Source of the DNA: Acanthacorydalis orientalis
Taxonomy: Eukaryota > Arthropoda > Insecta > Megaloptera > Corydalidae
Assembly: GCA_034766995.1 (NCBI GenBank)
Contig: CM068315.1
Coordinates: 43,936,818-44,000,817, forward strand
Length of the DNA: 64,000 nucleotides
Direction: 5' to 3'
The notes below the pieces were generated by a model. That model was not told the DNA's origin. It worked only from the letters and a program-made list of their open reading frames with translations, and made no database searches. The position numbers and the translations under genes are program-made. Shown one piece after another: positions 48,401 to 59,851 of this stretch (within the stretch, counting starts at the first letter, position 1; each line of letters opens with the position of its first letter).

Positions 48401-48733
48401 ACAACTATTGATTATTCTGTAACGGAAGCGTACGGTGATAGTGAAACTAATTCTCAAATTACAACTGATGTTCCATTGACAACAATACCAAATTTCACAG
48501 ATTTGGATATTTCAACTGAGAGTCAGATTAACGAAACGAAAATTATCACTGATGAAATTAAATCGTACGCAGATAAACTTAAAAATAACGACGAACGATC
48601 TCAACTGAGCGAACTGTGGAATTCACCGATCATTGGTACATCGACTTCAACGGAAGTGTCTCACGAAACAGAAATATGCTTTAGAGGCAGATGTGTAAAA
48701 TCGAACAGTACTGAAAGTACAGAAAACAAATAA
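42437..48733 (+). CDS. Large secreted Gln/Thr/Pro-rich protein, 2,098 residues, unrecognised
   Basis: A single uninterrupted exon. The ATG has a good insect context (GTCAAAATGG) 17 bases after an acceptor (TTCTTTTCAG ending at 42419), so the 5' UTR is spliced. Residues 1-22 form a signal peptide with likely cleavage after CSA. The mature chain is Gln/Asn-rich to about residue 340. A compact, less repetitive segment follows (about 364-478; PPNGYAKFELPYLSS, LPFFVAPLSY, FPAPHVGSVV). Long Thr/Ser/Pro stretches are then broken by basic RGR blocks near 1025, 1139, 1365, 1565 and 1623. An acidic C-terminal third includes GFWRKVRVRPIDG near 1835. Apart from two cysteines in the signal peptide I see only the pair CFRGRC near the C-terminus. 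Thr-rich runs suggest O-glycosylation, as in mucin-like cuticle or matrix proteins. I do not recognise the family and assign no function. Confidence 0.93.
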   Translation: MAPYSALIKCLLVTTVVIYCSAQTNNARAFDTNDWIPIVSNGQPQETLRAQKTSRVLNTAPTSYQKNFFPGQQSFRETIFTQPQQAHKAQQVFQQQRNTPVEETQKQQQILQQNNPVVEGLSENLTPQFLPHLDPATFNVNLQGNPFLQQQAFVIPPQQYIQSNFAGQPQLVQAHNDFNLLQQVIQNPNVHFVDQIIALNQSQNTQHNNLNQKQENFQLNNVGQIQESNQQEQKIKEFIPSSTAAPQALPKDKQEVQLLYVPLETLNQRKQKTTQQELVQNFPQEQILSSTEKIPREAVTESPSPNLYQQDFRKHAQLQSIQQDFAQQALQAQRFHNIIQNNYPTTARPISTTVTPTKKKTKLKAHQPPLAIFMDAKNHENVKVADVLTVLKDAKTISVLDQLSREMPNVFVGPSTLDPPNGYAKFELPYLSSVEHSRNQRKVDQLPFFVAPLSYKTPEGFSKIPFPAPHVGSVVISQTQNTIEETQEEFIDTPTTVPNKYINVPEIPNTHNAQRQRIRNQPLPNKIQADLVTFANNQRNPAQVSHIEGNPFLVNQQIVNENDFLTTYNQQPKINSQQLTTPSVSFIESSYNPSNTPVPNYSAVPKSAAPSVSNAYKGHFVTHGDLKLSTVPQAELPITRRPVENVYTETGIPKTPNVQEEYTVLEQFPVKPTTTQKIVQAYIATEKPSTIKYSEVDLEKYRSDPVGINDQFSNLQYSQNEEIIPAQVLVSQRPVQNQPIISSTVRTRPSQTTEPHGHTRFQHQKNQRGNQQRVRYTSITRGNIPQHQQTAFVIENENNLGQQHLRNGQSYIQQQLLEPAIATDKVVYQENVHSVPNVTLSTTETSPIIISTEQYLQQFVQENEPKYQNNLNPNSYNAPVNEFKQVTVTSAPENNFNVQPLQIQLKNTETSSTQAGHIVSQQQNLEQIYSTQLPRVEINTHSPQTNREYQQQKYRTSTNEQQFNLPGQLPPINPNLPGLINSLQDPQLYETDQTTQAPIETISEITTPYHSTPSSTYPSRKQVIRGRQRTSVRQPITTTTVTPPVRGIQSRRRRPYNGRPRPEYEKYLTSSSTQGQYHVEVTQSPTEPVYSQPSTTQQTYIDVTTARPTSRVRYNYQREQQSYTTEPPKRNVNARQRFRTRGRTSSRVTTTTTTTTEAPIPTEPIIEYENKFHVTEQNSFVESSPSSVFQTPKLEGGFEASPHFATPKQTLQYNQENYNQNVQLSQQNPVYQHNLEDFHIQTQENPSQDVISVQVNNPQVTSKIQTTAQPILYSQQVYESSAELGTYTHQPILISSTEKVNQEIDQTPAPRKASYEHEINHYNSESSTHAPTLNIRPEFNIQYDEPVHPSTEQHYETTTTPKTVVYRGRSRTRGRTRTSYTTVSPSTTTPSTTTTLIAEKEEPEEQEEEFYGFIRKPNFHRPALDSYKESSEIRQTPTNVPNNIQTIYFSPTERGSTISNENIYIESTENPSPAPLIIYDEPVNAEKVHLDQVNENPLPTTPAYEEQPTTKEVKTRKPFEGTFVNRGVRPARPTHATVLTTTRATSNERYTIRPAKRPELDTPKITRIRGRIRKPTKPTIATTTTEETIQLQNHQLQVPVRRPYYQPQTVANELLDTGTVETVTKTRGRNTVRGRGHFKYPKATTENNSNEGLEGDNYPASFLHSQEVKTEKPEFKITIGAFDEDYSDQVPYSSINKPSFVIKSPEEGAEESQWSTKYTSSPFRKGYANIIRRNEKNNYNSEPKSNSEQIEMITVLPEKNETIEKLENYEQAANANNTSTDEKVEKSILEQIFEDITKFEMEETSTDIPIDVSVEDMSESEELEGEIKFTNGKKRGFWRKVRVRPIDGLETAESQNIASSSGNLISDSVKKSHPRPYIEQYLITFEPPETTDPTKYETQTDGPPTITIEEENVVTSNPVYDFVTRDTVEEVTEMSTITPDTEEIKENKQDNSFDVINPLLEMFGIGKDESEKQIEETEFVTPQNEDTTTTIDYSVTEAYGDSETNSQITTDVPLTTIPNFTDLDISTESQINETKIITDEIKSYADKLKNNDERSQLSELWNSPIIGTSTSTEVSHETEICFRGRCVKSNSTESTENK

Positions 48734-49075
48734 CGTTCTCCATCATCGAATCATCATCATTCCTTTTAATAACGTATTTCATCATTGTACATTCTCATCA
48801 AACTTCTAATAATTCCATTACTGTTAACATCGTTTTTTTATGAAAGGACAACAATTATATCAGGAATATATTTATCGGATTCGTTTGAAAAAGATTGGAC
48901 CACCGGTCAATGTAACATTTTTGTGTATTTGAATTTTAAGAGAAATAAACTTTCGACTGAGTGTTCACATATTGTGTTTGGATGTTTAAGTGGTTTATAA
49001 ATGTTAGTCAGAAGTTGACTCGTTATTGATTCAACTCGGTGTATTTATAAATAAATATATTATTAAAAAAAGCAT
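48734..49075 (+). other. 3' UTR of the large secreted-protein gene
   Basis: Sequence after the TAA at 48731-48733 runs to an AATAAA signal at 49050-49055. The 71-codon frame at 48785-49000 lies within it and is not supported as a gene. Confidence 0.55.
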
Positions 49076-49942
49076 TATGTTTAAACAACATATTATTTGT
49101 ATTTAATTATTTAATTTTAAATAAAAGTTAATAACATAAAAACGTGTTGTTTGTTAACATTTACTTGCTTGGATATTATTTTTTTAAATTTCCAAGTTTA
49201 ATTCTATTTACATATTTTTTTTAAAAAAAATGTCTTATACTGTAATTAACTGTGTCTGAATAATGAAAAAAAATATTTAATTATAACAAAATTAAACAAA
49301 ACGGATTATTTCATAAATAAAGATTGTAATGAAATTTAAACTCTATCCTCATTATTGCATACATTTAAAATTATTATCATTTTCACACTTTTTAATAATT
49401 TATTGATTGATAACAGCCTCATCCAAATTATTCCAGCTTAACAGTTCTAAGCTTTAATATCTTCATCCTACCTATTTTGTATATTACTAGAAATTTATAA
49501 TTTTTATTTCCTACTTTTCCATTCGTTTTTAAAACACTGCACAGAAAAAAAATTCAAAAATTTTCGTCTCTAGATAAGTATAAAGTTATTAAATAATAGA
49601 CTTAAGTATTATCTTGTATCTTAGCTTTCCTATTTAGTAATTCTGTCATCTATTAATTACCTCTTCTTGTAATTATTTATATTAATTTCCATTTCAAAAA
49701 CTTTATAAACTATTTGAATGCATATTTGCATATAGACAAATAGATTAAAAAAAATAGAGAAAACGAGAAACTCTTTGAGAAACACTGGTTTGTTATTATA
49801 TACCTTAAACTTGGTAGAGAGGACGAAATGTAATTACAATTGTTTGTTAAAGAGTATTGTACTAAATTAAATACAATGTTTGTTCATTGTTAATTTTTGT
49901 AATATTAATAATAATATTTGTTTGAATTGTATATAATTTACA
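49076..49942. other. Intergenic spacer
   Basis: AT-rich sequence between the large gene and the small membrane-protein gene. It should contain the latter's promoter, but no core element is distinct. Confidence 0.5.
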
Positions 49943-50289
49943 ATGGAAAAGAGTAATATAGACTTAAAGTACAGAAAGCCTAGACGGACCAAAGGAACTC
50001 CTGTTTATAGAATAAGAAATTATGTGGCTTTAGGAGTTATAGGCACTGGGGCATTATTCGGTGCCTTGTTTCAGTAAGTACATCATTTTTAATCAAATCT
50101 TATAAATCTAACCTCACAATTTAATACTGCAGCTATACAACATTTTGGAAAAGAGTTAATCAAGCAATAAATAATGGTTATTTTGATGAAACTGAAGAGG
50201 AGGCGTTTAGGAAATTTACAATGGGTTTTGTAGCTACAAATCGCTCAGACAAAATGAAAGAACGAATGTCATTAAAAGGTCTTGACTAA
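49943..50289 (+). CDS. Small single-pass membrane protein, 95 residues, unrecognised
   Basis: Two exons: 49943-50073 and 50133-50289, with a 59-bp intron (CA|GTAAGT to CTGCAG|CT). The split codon makes His44. A basic N-terminus (KYRKPRRTK) precedes one hydrophobic segment at about residues 26-44 (NYVALGVIGTGALFGALF). A charged tail with YTTFWKRVNQAINNGYFDE follows and ends MSLKGLD. The short, basic-then-hydrophobic layout resembles small mitochondrial inner-membrane or ER proteins. I do not recognise the family. The clean splice junctions and the open frame in both exons make a real gene likely. It precedes the anoctamin gene on the same strand, 800 bp away. Confidence 0.8.
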
Positions 50290-51089
50290 TTCGTAGAAGA
50301 ATGTTGTATATGTATTTATTTGTTTGTATAATTTTATGAAGTAATTTATAATACAAATAGTAATTATATATGTTTAAAAAATGGACTTATTTATTTTCCT
50401 ATCAATGATTAATTTTCATTTTTTATAGATATTTTTGATTGCATATGACTATAAAGTTCAAATAATAATTATTTATTATATATATATAATCTTGCAGTTA
50501 TTAACAGATGTCTTTTTAAGAAATAATGAAATTACTTAATTACATAGAATGTTTCATATTTTAAAATAGCTATATCATTTATGTGTCTCACATCTTTTAG
50601 TTACAATTATAGGTAAACTTGTTTAGATACAATAAAAATTTCATTTATTATTTAAGCAAATAACCTTTGAAAACAATAGCTGTGTTCATAGTGAATTGTT
50701 TTCATACAATCGTTTCTACCAGCAGTTTCGTTTCTGTGGATTGTTATAGTACAGTTGATCTCTAATCAAAATATTTCTGTAAAAACAATGTGCAACAGCA
50801 GTTAAATTCTAAATTATATAAATATAAAATTATCATTCCAATCTAAAGTTAATCGTCGTGATGAAATATTTTAATTCTTATTTACAACTACATGCATACG
50901 AATAAAAGGGAAGGGAAAAGGTCTTTTTTGACAGATTTGTTGTTACCCGATTGACAGTTAAGATGGTGTCAAATGCGTAGGCGTAACCATTGTGATCGAA
51001 GATAAAGCTTTATTAAAGTTGTTTGTGGTAAAGGTGTTTGTTTGAAATTGTGATTATTGTTATTTGTTATAAAGTTGTGTGTCGTTTAT
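50290..51089. other. Spacer and upstream region of the anoctamin gene
   Basis: It holds the 3' UTR of the 95-residue gene and the 5' UTR/promoter of the next. A less AT-rich patch at about 50900-51030 is the likely promoter. It includes a tiny frame ATG GTG TCA AAT GCG TAG near 50961 that would act as an upstream ORF if transcribed. No TATA box is clear. Confidence 0.45.
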
Positions 51090-54000
51090 ATGGAGGCAAC
51101 GGAAAATTCAGAAGCAAATGCTCAAGAACATACGTCTGAGAATGACGTTGAAACGAGTACTTCAGGATCTACGTTAAAACGCCGAAAAGTCGTTTCTTGT
51201 GCGAAAGAAACTCTAGAAAATGGTAAATATTCCAGTGTAACATTAATCGATTATCCGGTATAAAATCAATACCTTTACTGTAATGTTGGTGAATTGATTT
51301 TGTATACAGTATAACCTCTGAATAAATATTATTTTATGTACGTGATTTCCGTGTCCGTTCCATCGATTATTACAATCTTTAATTTTATTTTAAGCATCTC
51401 GATTACTTCGTCGCAAGATACCTTGTGCAGGTCATTTTATGGCCCCGAGAAGACTCTGGTTGCAAAGAGTTGCAACACCACACTGTGATGTTGTCATGAC
51501 ATTCCCATCAGGTGCTCAGGATTCTGTTTTGTTATGGTTACTTGCGAGGTTTAGACAATCTCCCGGATTAACAGTTCATGTTCGACATCATAATTCGACA
51601 CACAGTACAGCGTTTTATTTAACTGCACCGTTTTCAATGTTTGTATTGAATCGACTATCTTTCGTAATGTGTTGATTATGTGATATTTAATTAAAATGTT
51701 TTGTAGTTTATTGAAAGCAGCAGATGAATATCATCTTCCAAAAGCACTTAAAACCAATCGTGGTGGGGGTTTAAAAGAGTTTACATTACAAGAAGCTCAT
51801 AGTTTCGAAGGTGTTGACAGTGAAGCTACATTTTTTAGTACTCAGGAAAGGCAGTGGCTTGTATTACGACTTTTACAAAGTATAAGAGCAACAGAAAGTG
51901 ACACTTTACAGGGATTGAATTTACTTGAAGGTCAACCAATTGGTAAGTGGTTATTTATTAATATTTAAAATGTTTAATATAATTTACTTATATGTCTCAG
52001 CTGTGACACTTCAAGAAATATGTCACCATATATTATTACTTCTCTATAAATATATTAACTTTTTATGATTGATAACTATAGTTATATAATTCTTAACCTA
52101 TATAACTAATATTCATTCGATTTAATAATTTATTTTTTTGGCAGTGTATTTTTCTTAAACTGTCAGTTTTTCCAAACTACAAAGTTAAATTGATAAAGGC
52201 AGTTTTATAAAAAAAATATATTTATCCATACATACATGTTCATGGCAGTTTTTATTTATTTATTAATTTTTTTAAATAACTTTTAAAAATAGTATAATTT
52301 CCAATAACTTTCACATATTTCAGGTATAACATTCAAATAAAATTCTTAATAGTTAATTGAAATAGTCAGTTTTTCGCAATTAATTCATATTGATTTTCTT
52401 TTTCATTATATATTTTATTTTTCTTCCGTATTGGTTATGAGAACTTTAATATCTTTGATATTTGTACAAGTAGTTTGTAAATAATAAGTTAGTATTTTCT
52501 AAAGGAATTGTTAAGTAGTAATTTGTACTAGTGCATGAATATAATATAAATTATAGTGTTTAGTATTGAAAAAGTAAAACAAAAGCTTATTAACATCTAA
52601 ATATAATATATTCATTCACTCATATACACTATGCACGGCAGAAAAGTTTCAAATTGTAAATATAATAGAATGTTGAAGTCTTGCGTTATTTAATGACTGT
52701 TAAAAATAGTATCGAAAAAAAATTTAGTTCATTGTGTTTCATTAAAACATGTTTTATTATAGTACCAAAATGTATATCAACTGGTATAATTTCCCAAGTG
52801 TTCCCATTACATGAAGGAACCTCTTTAGAACAGCTGCAAACAACATGGGTGCGAGATATATTTAGCTATCAACCACTCGGTATGATTTTGTAACTGAATT
52901 ATATGAGAATATTTATGAAATGAAGTATTTTAAATAAATATTGATTTAAAATTGTCACAATTGAAAAATTATAACTTTTCAGACCAAATATGTGAATATT
53001 TTGGAGTGAAGATAACAATGTATTTTGCATGGTTAGGTCATTACACAACAGCATTATCTCTTCCTGCAATTGTTGGATTTGTTTTTTGGGTAAACAGAAG
53101 TGTGAAATGTGTATCAGTAAAGAATATGAATGCAACTAATATTTCTTATATTTATAGCTTTGCTGTTCAGGAAAACATGAAGGACTTGAAGATGCAATAT
53201 ATGTCTTATTTTCAATATTTAATGTTGTATGGGCTACTATGTATCTGCAAGCATGGAAACGGTATTCAGCTGAATTAGCATTTCGTTGGGGAACACTTGA
53301 TCAACGCGACGATCTTTTAGCTGAACCTCGACCATTATTTACGGTAATTTATAGTGATTTTTATACATTTATATCTTACTATTCATGTAAACTGTCTAAT
53401 TTTTTTTGTTATTTTTTATAGGGACCATTACAAAGAAGCTTGGTGACTGGTCGATTAGAACCTCGGTATCCTTCATGGCGCCGACATGTGTTTCGATATT
53501 GTGTGACAGTTCCAGTGATTGCACTATGCTTGTCAGCCGTGTTTCTGGTCATGATTCTCTCATTTCAAATTCAACATTGGTGGGATTCAAAGCTCGAAGC
53601 TCGTGGCTTTCCCTTGTGCTTATCGTACATTCCAAAGATATTGTTAGCTGTTGTTATAACACTTATGGATGAAGCTTACTTCAAAGTTGCAGTATGGTTG
53701 AACGACAAAGGTATTTATACCCTTTATCGATCCTTTACTTATGATTTTATTTTACGACTCCTGATTATTGGAAACCAAATTAGAATATTTCGTCTGACGA
53801 CTCGTTTGCACCCTTTGCTTCTAGCCTTTCGCACTCTGAATAATCTCTTTTCCGATAATCTAATGTGATGTCGGTATCGTGTGATATTTTCACGGGCATT
53901 TCTTATGCTCTACTTTAGTCGTTTTTTTAGAAACTATAATATAGATGTGTTTTTCAAGTATCTAGAATAGATATAGGTGGTTTAAATTATACTGTACAAG

Positions 54001-56145
54001 TGAAATTAATAATAGATTTTGCATGGCCTTTACATAAATTTTTTACCTACATAGTTTAGTCGAAATGTCCTTTTGCCTTTTTTAAAGTCAAATTGTTGTT
54101 TTAATGTTTTTTAAAATCTTAAAACAGTCTTTTTATGTAGAACTGTGTTAAAATTAAAACAGTTATATGCAGAAATTCCATATTGTTGTATTTAACAAAA
54201 TCTGTATATACATATTGATAATCCATGCAAAATAATACACGACTTTTTCGATATAAAAATAATTTAATGATGAAACAAAAAACATGAAGTAAATCAATTG
54301 TAATTAAAGTCATACAAATTTATTTAAATAATTATTATTCAAATTAATATACTAAATAGAAATAATATTCGGATTAAAGATTTATTCATTATTATGTATT
54401 TTTTTTAAGTTTTATATTTCAGTTTATTTTAAATAATACTAAAGATAATATATAAAAATATTGTTGGTTTCAAGCTATATTGTATTTTTTTGTTTTTATG
54501 TTATATTTATGTATTGACTTTAAATTTTGTTCACAGCTTGTTTCTTCTATTTTTCCATTCACAAAATATTTAATGGTAGTAGTAATATGTAATAAATAAT
54601 CTTTGTTACCCCTGAAATATATTCTGCATATAACTTATTCTTAAATTTCCAACTGCACTTCTAATGTTCCAAATATTTAGATATTTTCTTGGAATGTTAA
54701 AATATGTAATGTGTATATTTTATTGTATACATTTATTTTGACACAAAAATTACAAAAAAAAATACCAATATGAAAGTATAGTAATGTAAATAAATATTTT
54801 TAAAAAAAATGTTACTGTATGATTATATTTATTAATTTAGTTTATTAGACTATTTATATGAATCGAAAAGTATTAAAAAATTTTTGTATTAGTGCTAAGA
54901 TCTAAGATTAATTCACTTAACTTCATGTTTTTTATATGAATGTATACCTTTTGATTATATCATGGACAATGATCTAGTTTAGTTTTAAAAGTAAGTTTGG
55001 TCGTGTTTGAACTTTCTGAACTGGGAAAATAATTTAATTTTTAATCAATATTTCATTTACATAAAAAAATTAAATATATTAATCTTTAATTAAAAAATCA
55101 TGTGTATAGTAAGATATTGAATTACAATAACATAACATCACAGAGTGTGTGTGTGTGTGTTAATCGTATGGAGCAATTTGTGTGTAAAAAAGTTATTTAT
55201 AAGATAGTATAATTCAAAAACATGTATTATAAAATATCAAGATGTCATTAATATTCTAGAATTTATTAAGAAAACATTTTAATTTAATAGATCTGCATTT
55301 ATAGATTTAGAATCTTGAATTTCATTATCTTGTACTGGAATCATATCAAGCATTCAAATAAAATTAATTTCAATGGACTCATAAATAACTTCTATTTATA
55401 TTTTAGTGTTGAAAAGTGACTGTTTACTTAAGCAGATACTTATTTTCTAAGTCATATTTTTTTGTAGTATAAGTTTGACATTTATTTTGTTATTTTCAAC
55501 AATTGTTAACAGTAATGTTTTTAAAGGGGCATTAGACATGAAATTGTAATGGAGTTTAAAAATTTAAAAACTTCAATAATCAACAAGTACATGAATTTAA
55601 GAATACATGTTTAAAATTCATACCTGTTTGTTCTCTAACTAGTAGGATTGATTGATCATTTTCAAAAGCTTAGGCATGTTTCACTGTATGGTTATCCGGG
55701 ATAAAGATAAATATTTTTATATTGGAATTCTATCAGTACATTCATATTGCTAGCGCGATGCTTAACTAATAGGGTGTTTGTATATGCTCACGCTGCCAGA
55801 GAATTACCGTCTTGAGACCAAGTATGAGAATCACCTGATCGGAAAAGTGGCGCTGGTTTGTATACATGTCTGACTGCCCCATGTCTTTTGTCAACGTTTT
55901 GTCTGTCATAAATGTTGCATGTGCATGCTCTGTGCAACATAAACCTCTAGTAGTATTTCAGTCAATAAAAATACAAATAAAGCATTGATAAATATTGATG
56001 AAACTAATAGTCAAATTATATTAATGGAGTTTTAAGTTAATACATTGTATAAAATAACTGGAAAAATTCGTAATATATTTTTAATTATCTTAAATTTTGT
56101 TACTAAATATGTTATTTTTTAATAAAACAATTTTATATTTTTATT

Positions 56146-56182
<37 letters not shown>

Positions 56183-59100
56183 TTTAAATATGCATTCAGT
56201 TTATATATATTTTTTTATAAGACTTATGTTGTCAGTATCAATGTTTATATATGTCAGTATTATTAATAATTCATTTCAATTTCTTGTATCATTTTGGTAT
56301 TCTTTTTGTTCTGAAATTCATTCTAAGTGTTTATTTCAATTTTTTTGTCTTTTCTAGAAAATTTTTAATGTATTACAATTTCTAATAAAATACTCATTTA
56401 TTTGTATATAAAATATAATTCATAGTATCATTGTATATAGAATCATAAAAAAATGAAAATTATAAATAGAAAAACATAGCACTGATTCCAAATCTGGGAG
56501 CACTAATACCAGTGATATAATAATTATTTAATAAGTAGTAATAATTTGTAAAAAAAATGAATAAATACAAAATAAGTAAGAACTATGTTCCCTTATGATT
56601 AATATTAAGGACACTACTTTGCACTAACAAACATTAGAACTGGTGACACATGCAATAAACAGGAGCACTTATAATAGACTGTTTAAAACAATGTTATGAA
56701 TAATGCGCCTAAAAAGTTATGTAAAATTATTTAAATTATACTTTATCTGTATTTTTTATTTTTACAAAGTTATAATTTGTAGGTGCATTATTTTTAAGTG
56801 ACCGACTCTGATTTTATGTCTGTTTATTTTATATTTATAAAGTTTTATAATTTCTAAGATTTTGTGTACAGTAAATAATGTAGAATTAATTAAATTAAAG
56901 AAGTTATCATTAAGTGACATGTATTGAAAAAAAGAGTTTTAATAGTCTATATATATATTTTTTATTAAATTTGGTATTTAAAAAATAATTCATTATGTGT
57001 TATAATTTGCATGTATTCTTAAACCAAGTATTGGCTTTTGTCCAATCTAAATAATATGAAACATGTTATATAATCAATATTAAAACAGACAATAAAAAAT
57101 TTATATTTTTTAATTTAAATAAATTAAATTTTTATACAGTTTACTTAAAACTCTGTTTTTTCTTATTAGTGATTGTGTTAGGTAAAATTGTCATAATGAA
57201 ATTATGTGAAATCAGCTTGGTGTATGTAGTAATGTACAGTAGCAGAAGTAGAATGTAAAATAGTAGTATTTAATAGTTTTGTGTGTATTAATTAAGTTTT
57301 TTTTTTTAGTTCCAGTTTGTGAATTCATTTTTATCGCTCTTCTATATTGCGTTTTATATCCAAGATCAAGAACGACTTAAGGAGGTATATATCAAATATT
57401 GATTTTTTTTTATTTGAATATATGTTAGTGCAATAAAAATTATGAAACATAATACTGTTGTATTTTTTCATACAGTGTAAATTCTTATTTCTAGCAATTG
57501 GCAGCATTACTTATAGCACGACAGGTGATTGGAAATTTGAAAGAATCTGCATTACCCTATATGTTGGAACAGATGCGTTTAGCAAAATTAAGTTTTGATT
57601 TATGGGGTGCTTTAAGTCCTACTTCAGTCAAACAACCTCCTGGAAATACAGAAGAGATACCACCACCACAAATAGCTGAACCGGAAAATGTTTCTTCAGA
57701 ATCACCAGGTACCCCACCAGCATCAAAGAGGAGTATCAGTCAAGCAGAACTCGAAAGTTCACTTTATAAAGTAAATGTTATAAAAGATATTATATATAAA
57801 TTAATTCATTTATTAATATGTATTTATCATTTTTAAGTATGATGGCACATTTGATGATCACCTAGAAATGGTAATACAGCTAGGATACGTAGTATTATTT
57901 TCCGCTGCATTTCCACCAGCAGCTTTATGTGCAATGTTAAATAACTTTATAGAAATTCGAAGTGATGCTTTTAAATTAACTTATGTTTGTCAGAGACCTT
58001 TTGGACAACGTGTATCAAATATTGGATCATGGCAAGTAAGTAAAGATTCTCTTTTATTATCATATTAAAATCTTAGAGTATTTACATTTTCTTTTTGGTT
58101 ATGCAACATTTTAGAGTGCAATGGAATATATGTGTTTAATGGCTGTATTAGTTAACTGTGCATTAATTGGTCTTTCTGGACAAGTACATCGAATGTTTCC
58201 TGATATGACAGCAACACAGACAATTTTACTTATAGTAGCTCTTGAGGTAAAGTCTTTAAATTAGTTGCAATTAAAAGAAAAATATGATTTTCAAAGAATC
58301 AATTTTATCTCCTAATTATTTGTTTTGTAGCATATAATGTTATGTATAAGATTCATGATCACATGTGCAATTCCTGATTTACCAAGCTGGCTTGCAACAG
58401 AAATGGCGAAATTGGAATGGGCTCGTCGTGAAGCAGGCAGGTTAACAGCAACAGCTACACCGTCACCCGATCAAGTTTTAGACCCTTCAGCACAGTTAAT
58501 TGGACGGTGAATAGCTTGAATTAATTAATTGATTTATTATATTCTATGTAAATAATTGCAATATAATTTATGTTCTAGTTTTCAAGTATCACCAAGTCAT
58601 AGTGCACAGACTGCTGTCAAAAAGGATGGAAAAGAGACTGATCCAGTTAGTATTGCAGATGAAAAAAGCAGATCTGAAGAATCAAACAATTCGACAACAG
58701 AAACAAGTCCTCAGCAGTCTGTAGCAACCACTCCAGCACCTAAAAAGAATATTACTCCAGATATTATTCAAAAAATACCACCATTTAAACCCCGTAAATC
58801 AACTGATTGGCCACCAGAAGTTAATGTATGTAGTAGATATTTTATTTAAAAAAAATTCTTTTGTTAATTTCACTAGTGATTTTAATATTTAACAGTGGAA
58901 AGGTAATACCCTTTTTTATTAAAATATTCTAGTCTTGATACAACAAATTTCTTTGCTTATGATATAATTAAAATATTTGTAAATTATGCCTGAAATATTT
59001 TTAATGTTGTAAGAATTAAGATTTTGGTTTAATTTGAAAATTCTAGCCTACTACAGATGGAGAGCATCATCTTACAATTGGTCCTGGTGGTGGAGCAGAA

Positions 59101-59851
59101 TGGACTCGAAGACTTAAAACAGAGGCTTCAGAAAATTTGCGCCGAAGTACAGATTGTATAAGCCCAAAAGTAAGTAAAATAAAAATTTGTTGAGCATTGA
59201 GATTCTATTTTTTTTATTAAATTTTTCTTCTAAACTTTCTTATATTGTTGTAAAAAATATAATTTTAAAACTTTTGGTGTTGAAGGATGCTTCAAGTTCA
59301 GATTCTGATTTATTACGGACAAATCCTCTGTGGCCTCCAATGCCACGAACTCCACAACCACAAGCTACAGGTGTTAGACCTCGTATAGAGCCCAGCTTAA
59401 GTGATAGTAGCCGAACAATATCTAGTCAAGAAGGAGAAGAACGTGCACTTACAAAAGGTGTTATCGTTGATGTAAGAAAACAGTATGTATTTTTTTAATA
59501 CCTTTTTAACATTGTAGAAGAGCGAGAAGCGAAGAAAACCAGAGTAAAACAAAGTTTGATGAAACGTGCTCGCTCTGTCGCTATATTTTCGTTGAAATTA
59601 AAAGAACGTCGAGCACGTGAAGCTGCAGCAAAAGGGTTACCTGCTGCTACACCAAGCCCACCAGCCCCACTTCCACCGCCGCAGTGTGGTGGTGGTGAGC
59701 TTTCTTGTATACCTATTGAAAAGGTATATTTATCTTGAAAACATAATTAAATATTATTTTTTAATTTCTAATTCTTCTTTTTTTTTAGCTAATACAAGTC
59801 GATGATGTAGTGAGACGTAGACCAAATGCGAACAACAGTGGTACATTGTAG
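51090..59851 (+). CDS. Ano8: Anoctamin-8 (TMEM16 family) orthologue, 18 exons
   Basis: Exons placed by frame and family match: 51090-51222, 51395-51638, 51707-51942, 52763-52879, 52983-53089, 53158-53343, 53422-53710, 55800-55855, 57310-57384, 57495-57770, 57838-58035, 58115-58246, 58331-58506, 58579-58825, 59047-59169, 59286-59457, 59518-59723, 59789-59851. Together they give 3,036 nt, 1,011 residues. The cytosolic N-terminus has ANO8-type signatures (RRKIPCAGHF, TFPSGAQDSVLLWLL). The membrane core runs from about residue 255 (FGVKITMYFAWLGHY) to about 715. Conserved stretches include EEPRP-like AEPRPLF, FQFVNSFLSLFYIAFY, NNFIEIRSDAFKL and IPDLPSW. The TMEM16 calcium-site acids of the later helices appear kept (Glu583, Glu612, Asp616), while the first Asn of the TM6 site seems replaced by Gly (IGNLKE). 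The C-tail is Ser/Pro-rich and disordered. Mammalian ANO8 is described as an ER-plasma membrane tether, with weak evidence for a channel. The last intron before exon 17 is only 60 bp. Confidence 0.95.
53711..55799 (+). other. Intron 7 of the anoctamin gene
   Basis: The donor is G|GTATTT, weaker than its neighbours, and the open frame continues 52 codons into the intron to a TGA at 53866-53868. The rest is AT-rich, with a (TG)n tract near 55146-55160. Exon 8, only 56 nt, starts right after. Confidence 0.7.
55856..57309 (+). other. Intron 8 of the anoctamin gene
   Basis: It runs from CTG|GTTTGT to TTTTTAG|TTCCAG and contains a TA tract at 56150-56179. The 86-codon frame at 56097-56357 is repeat-derived. 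A less AT-rich patch flanks the donor up to about 55950. Confidence 0.7.
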
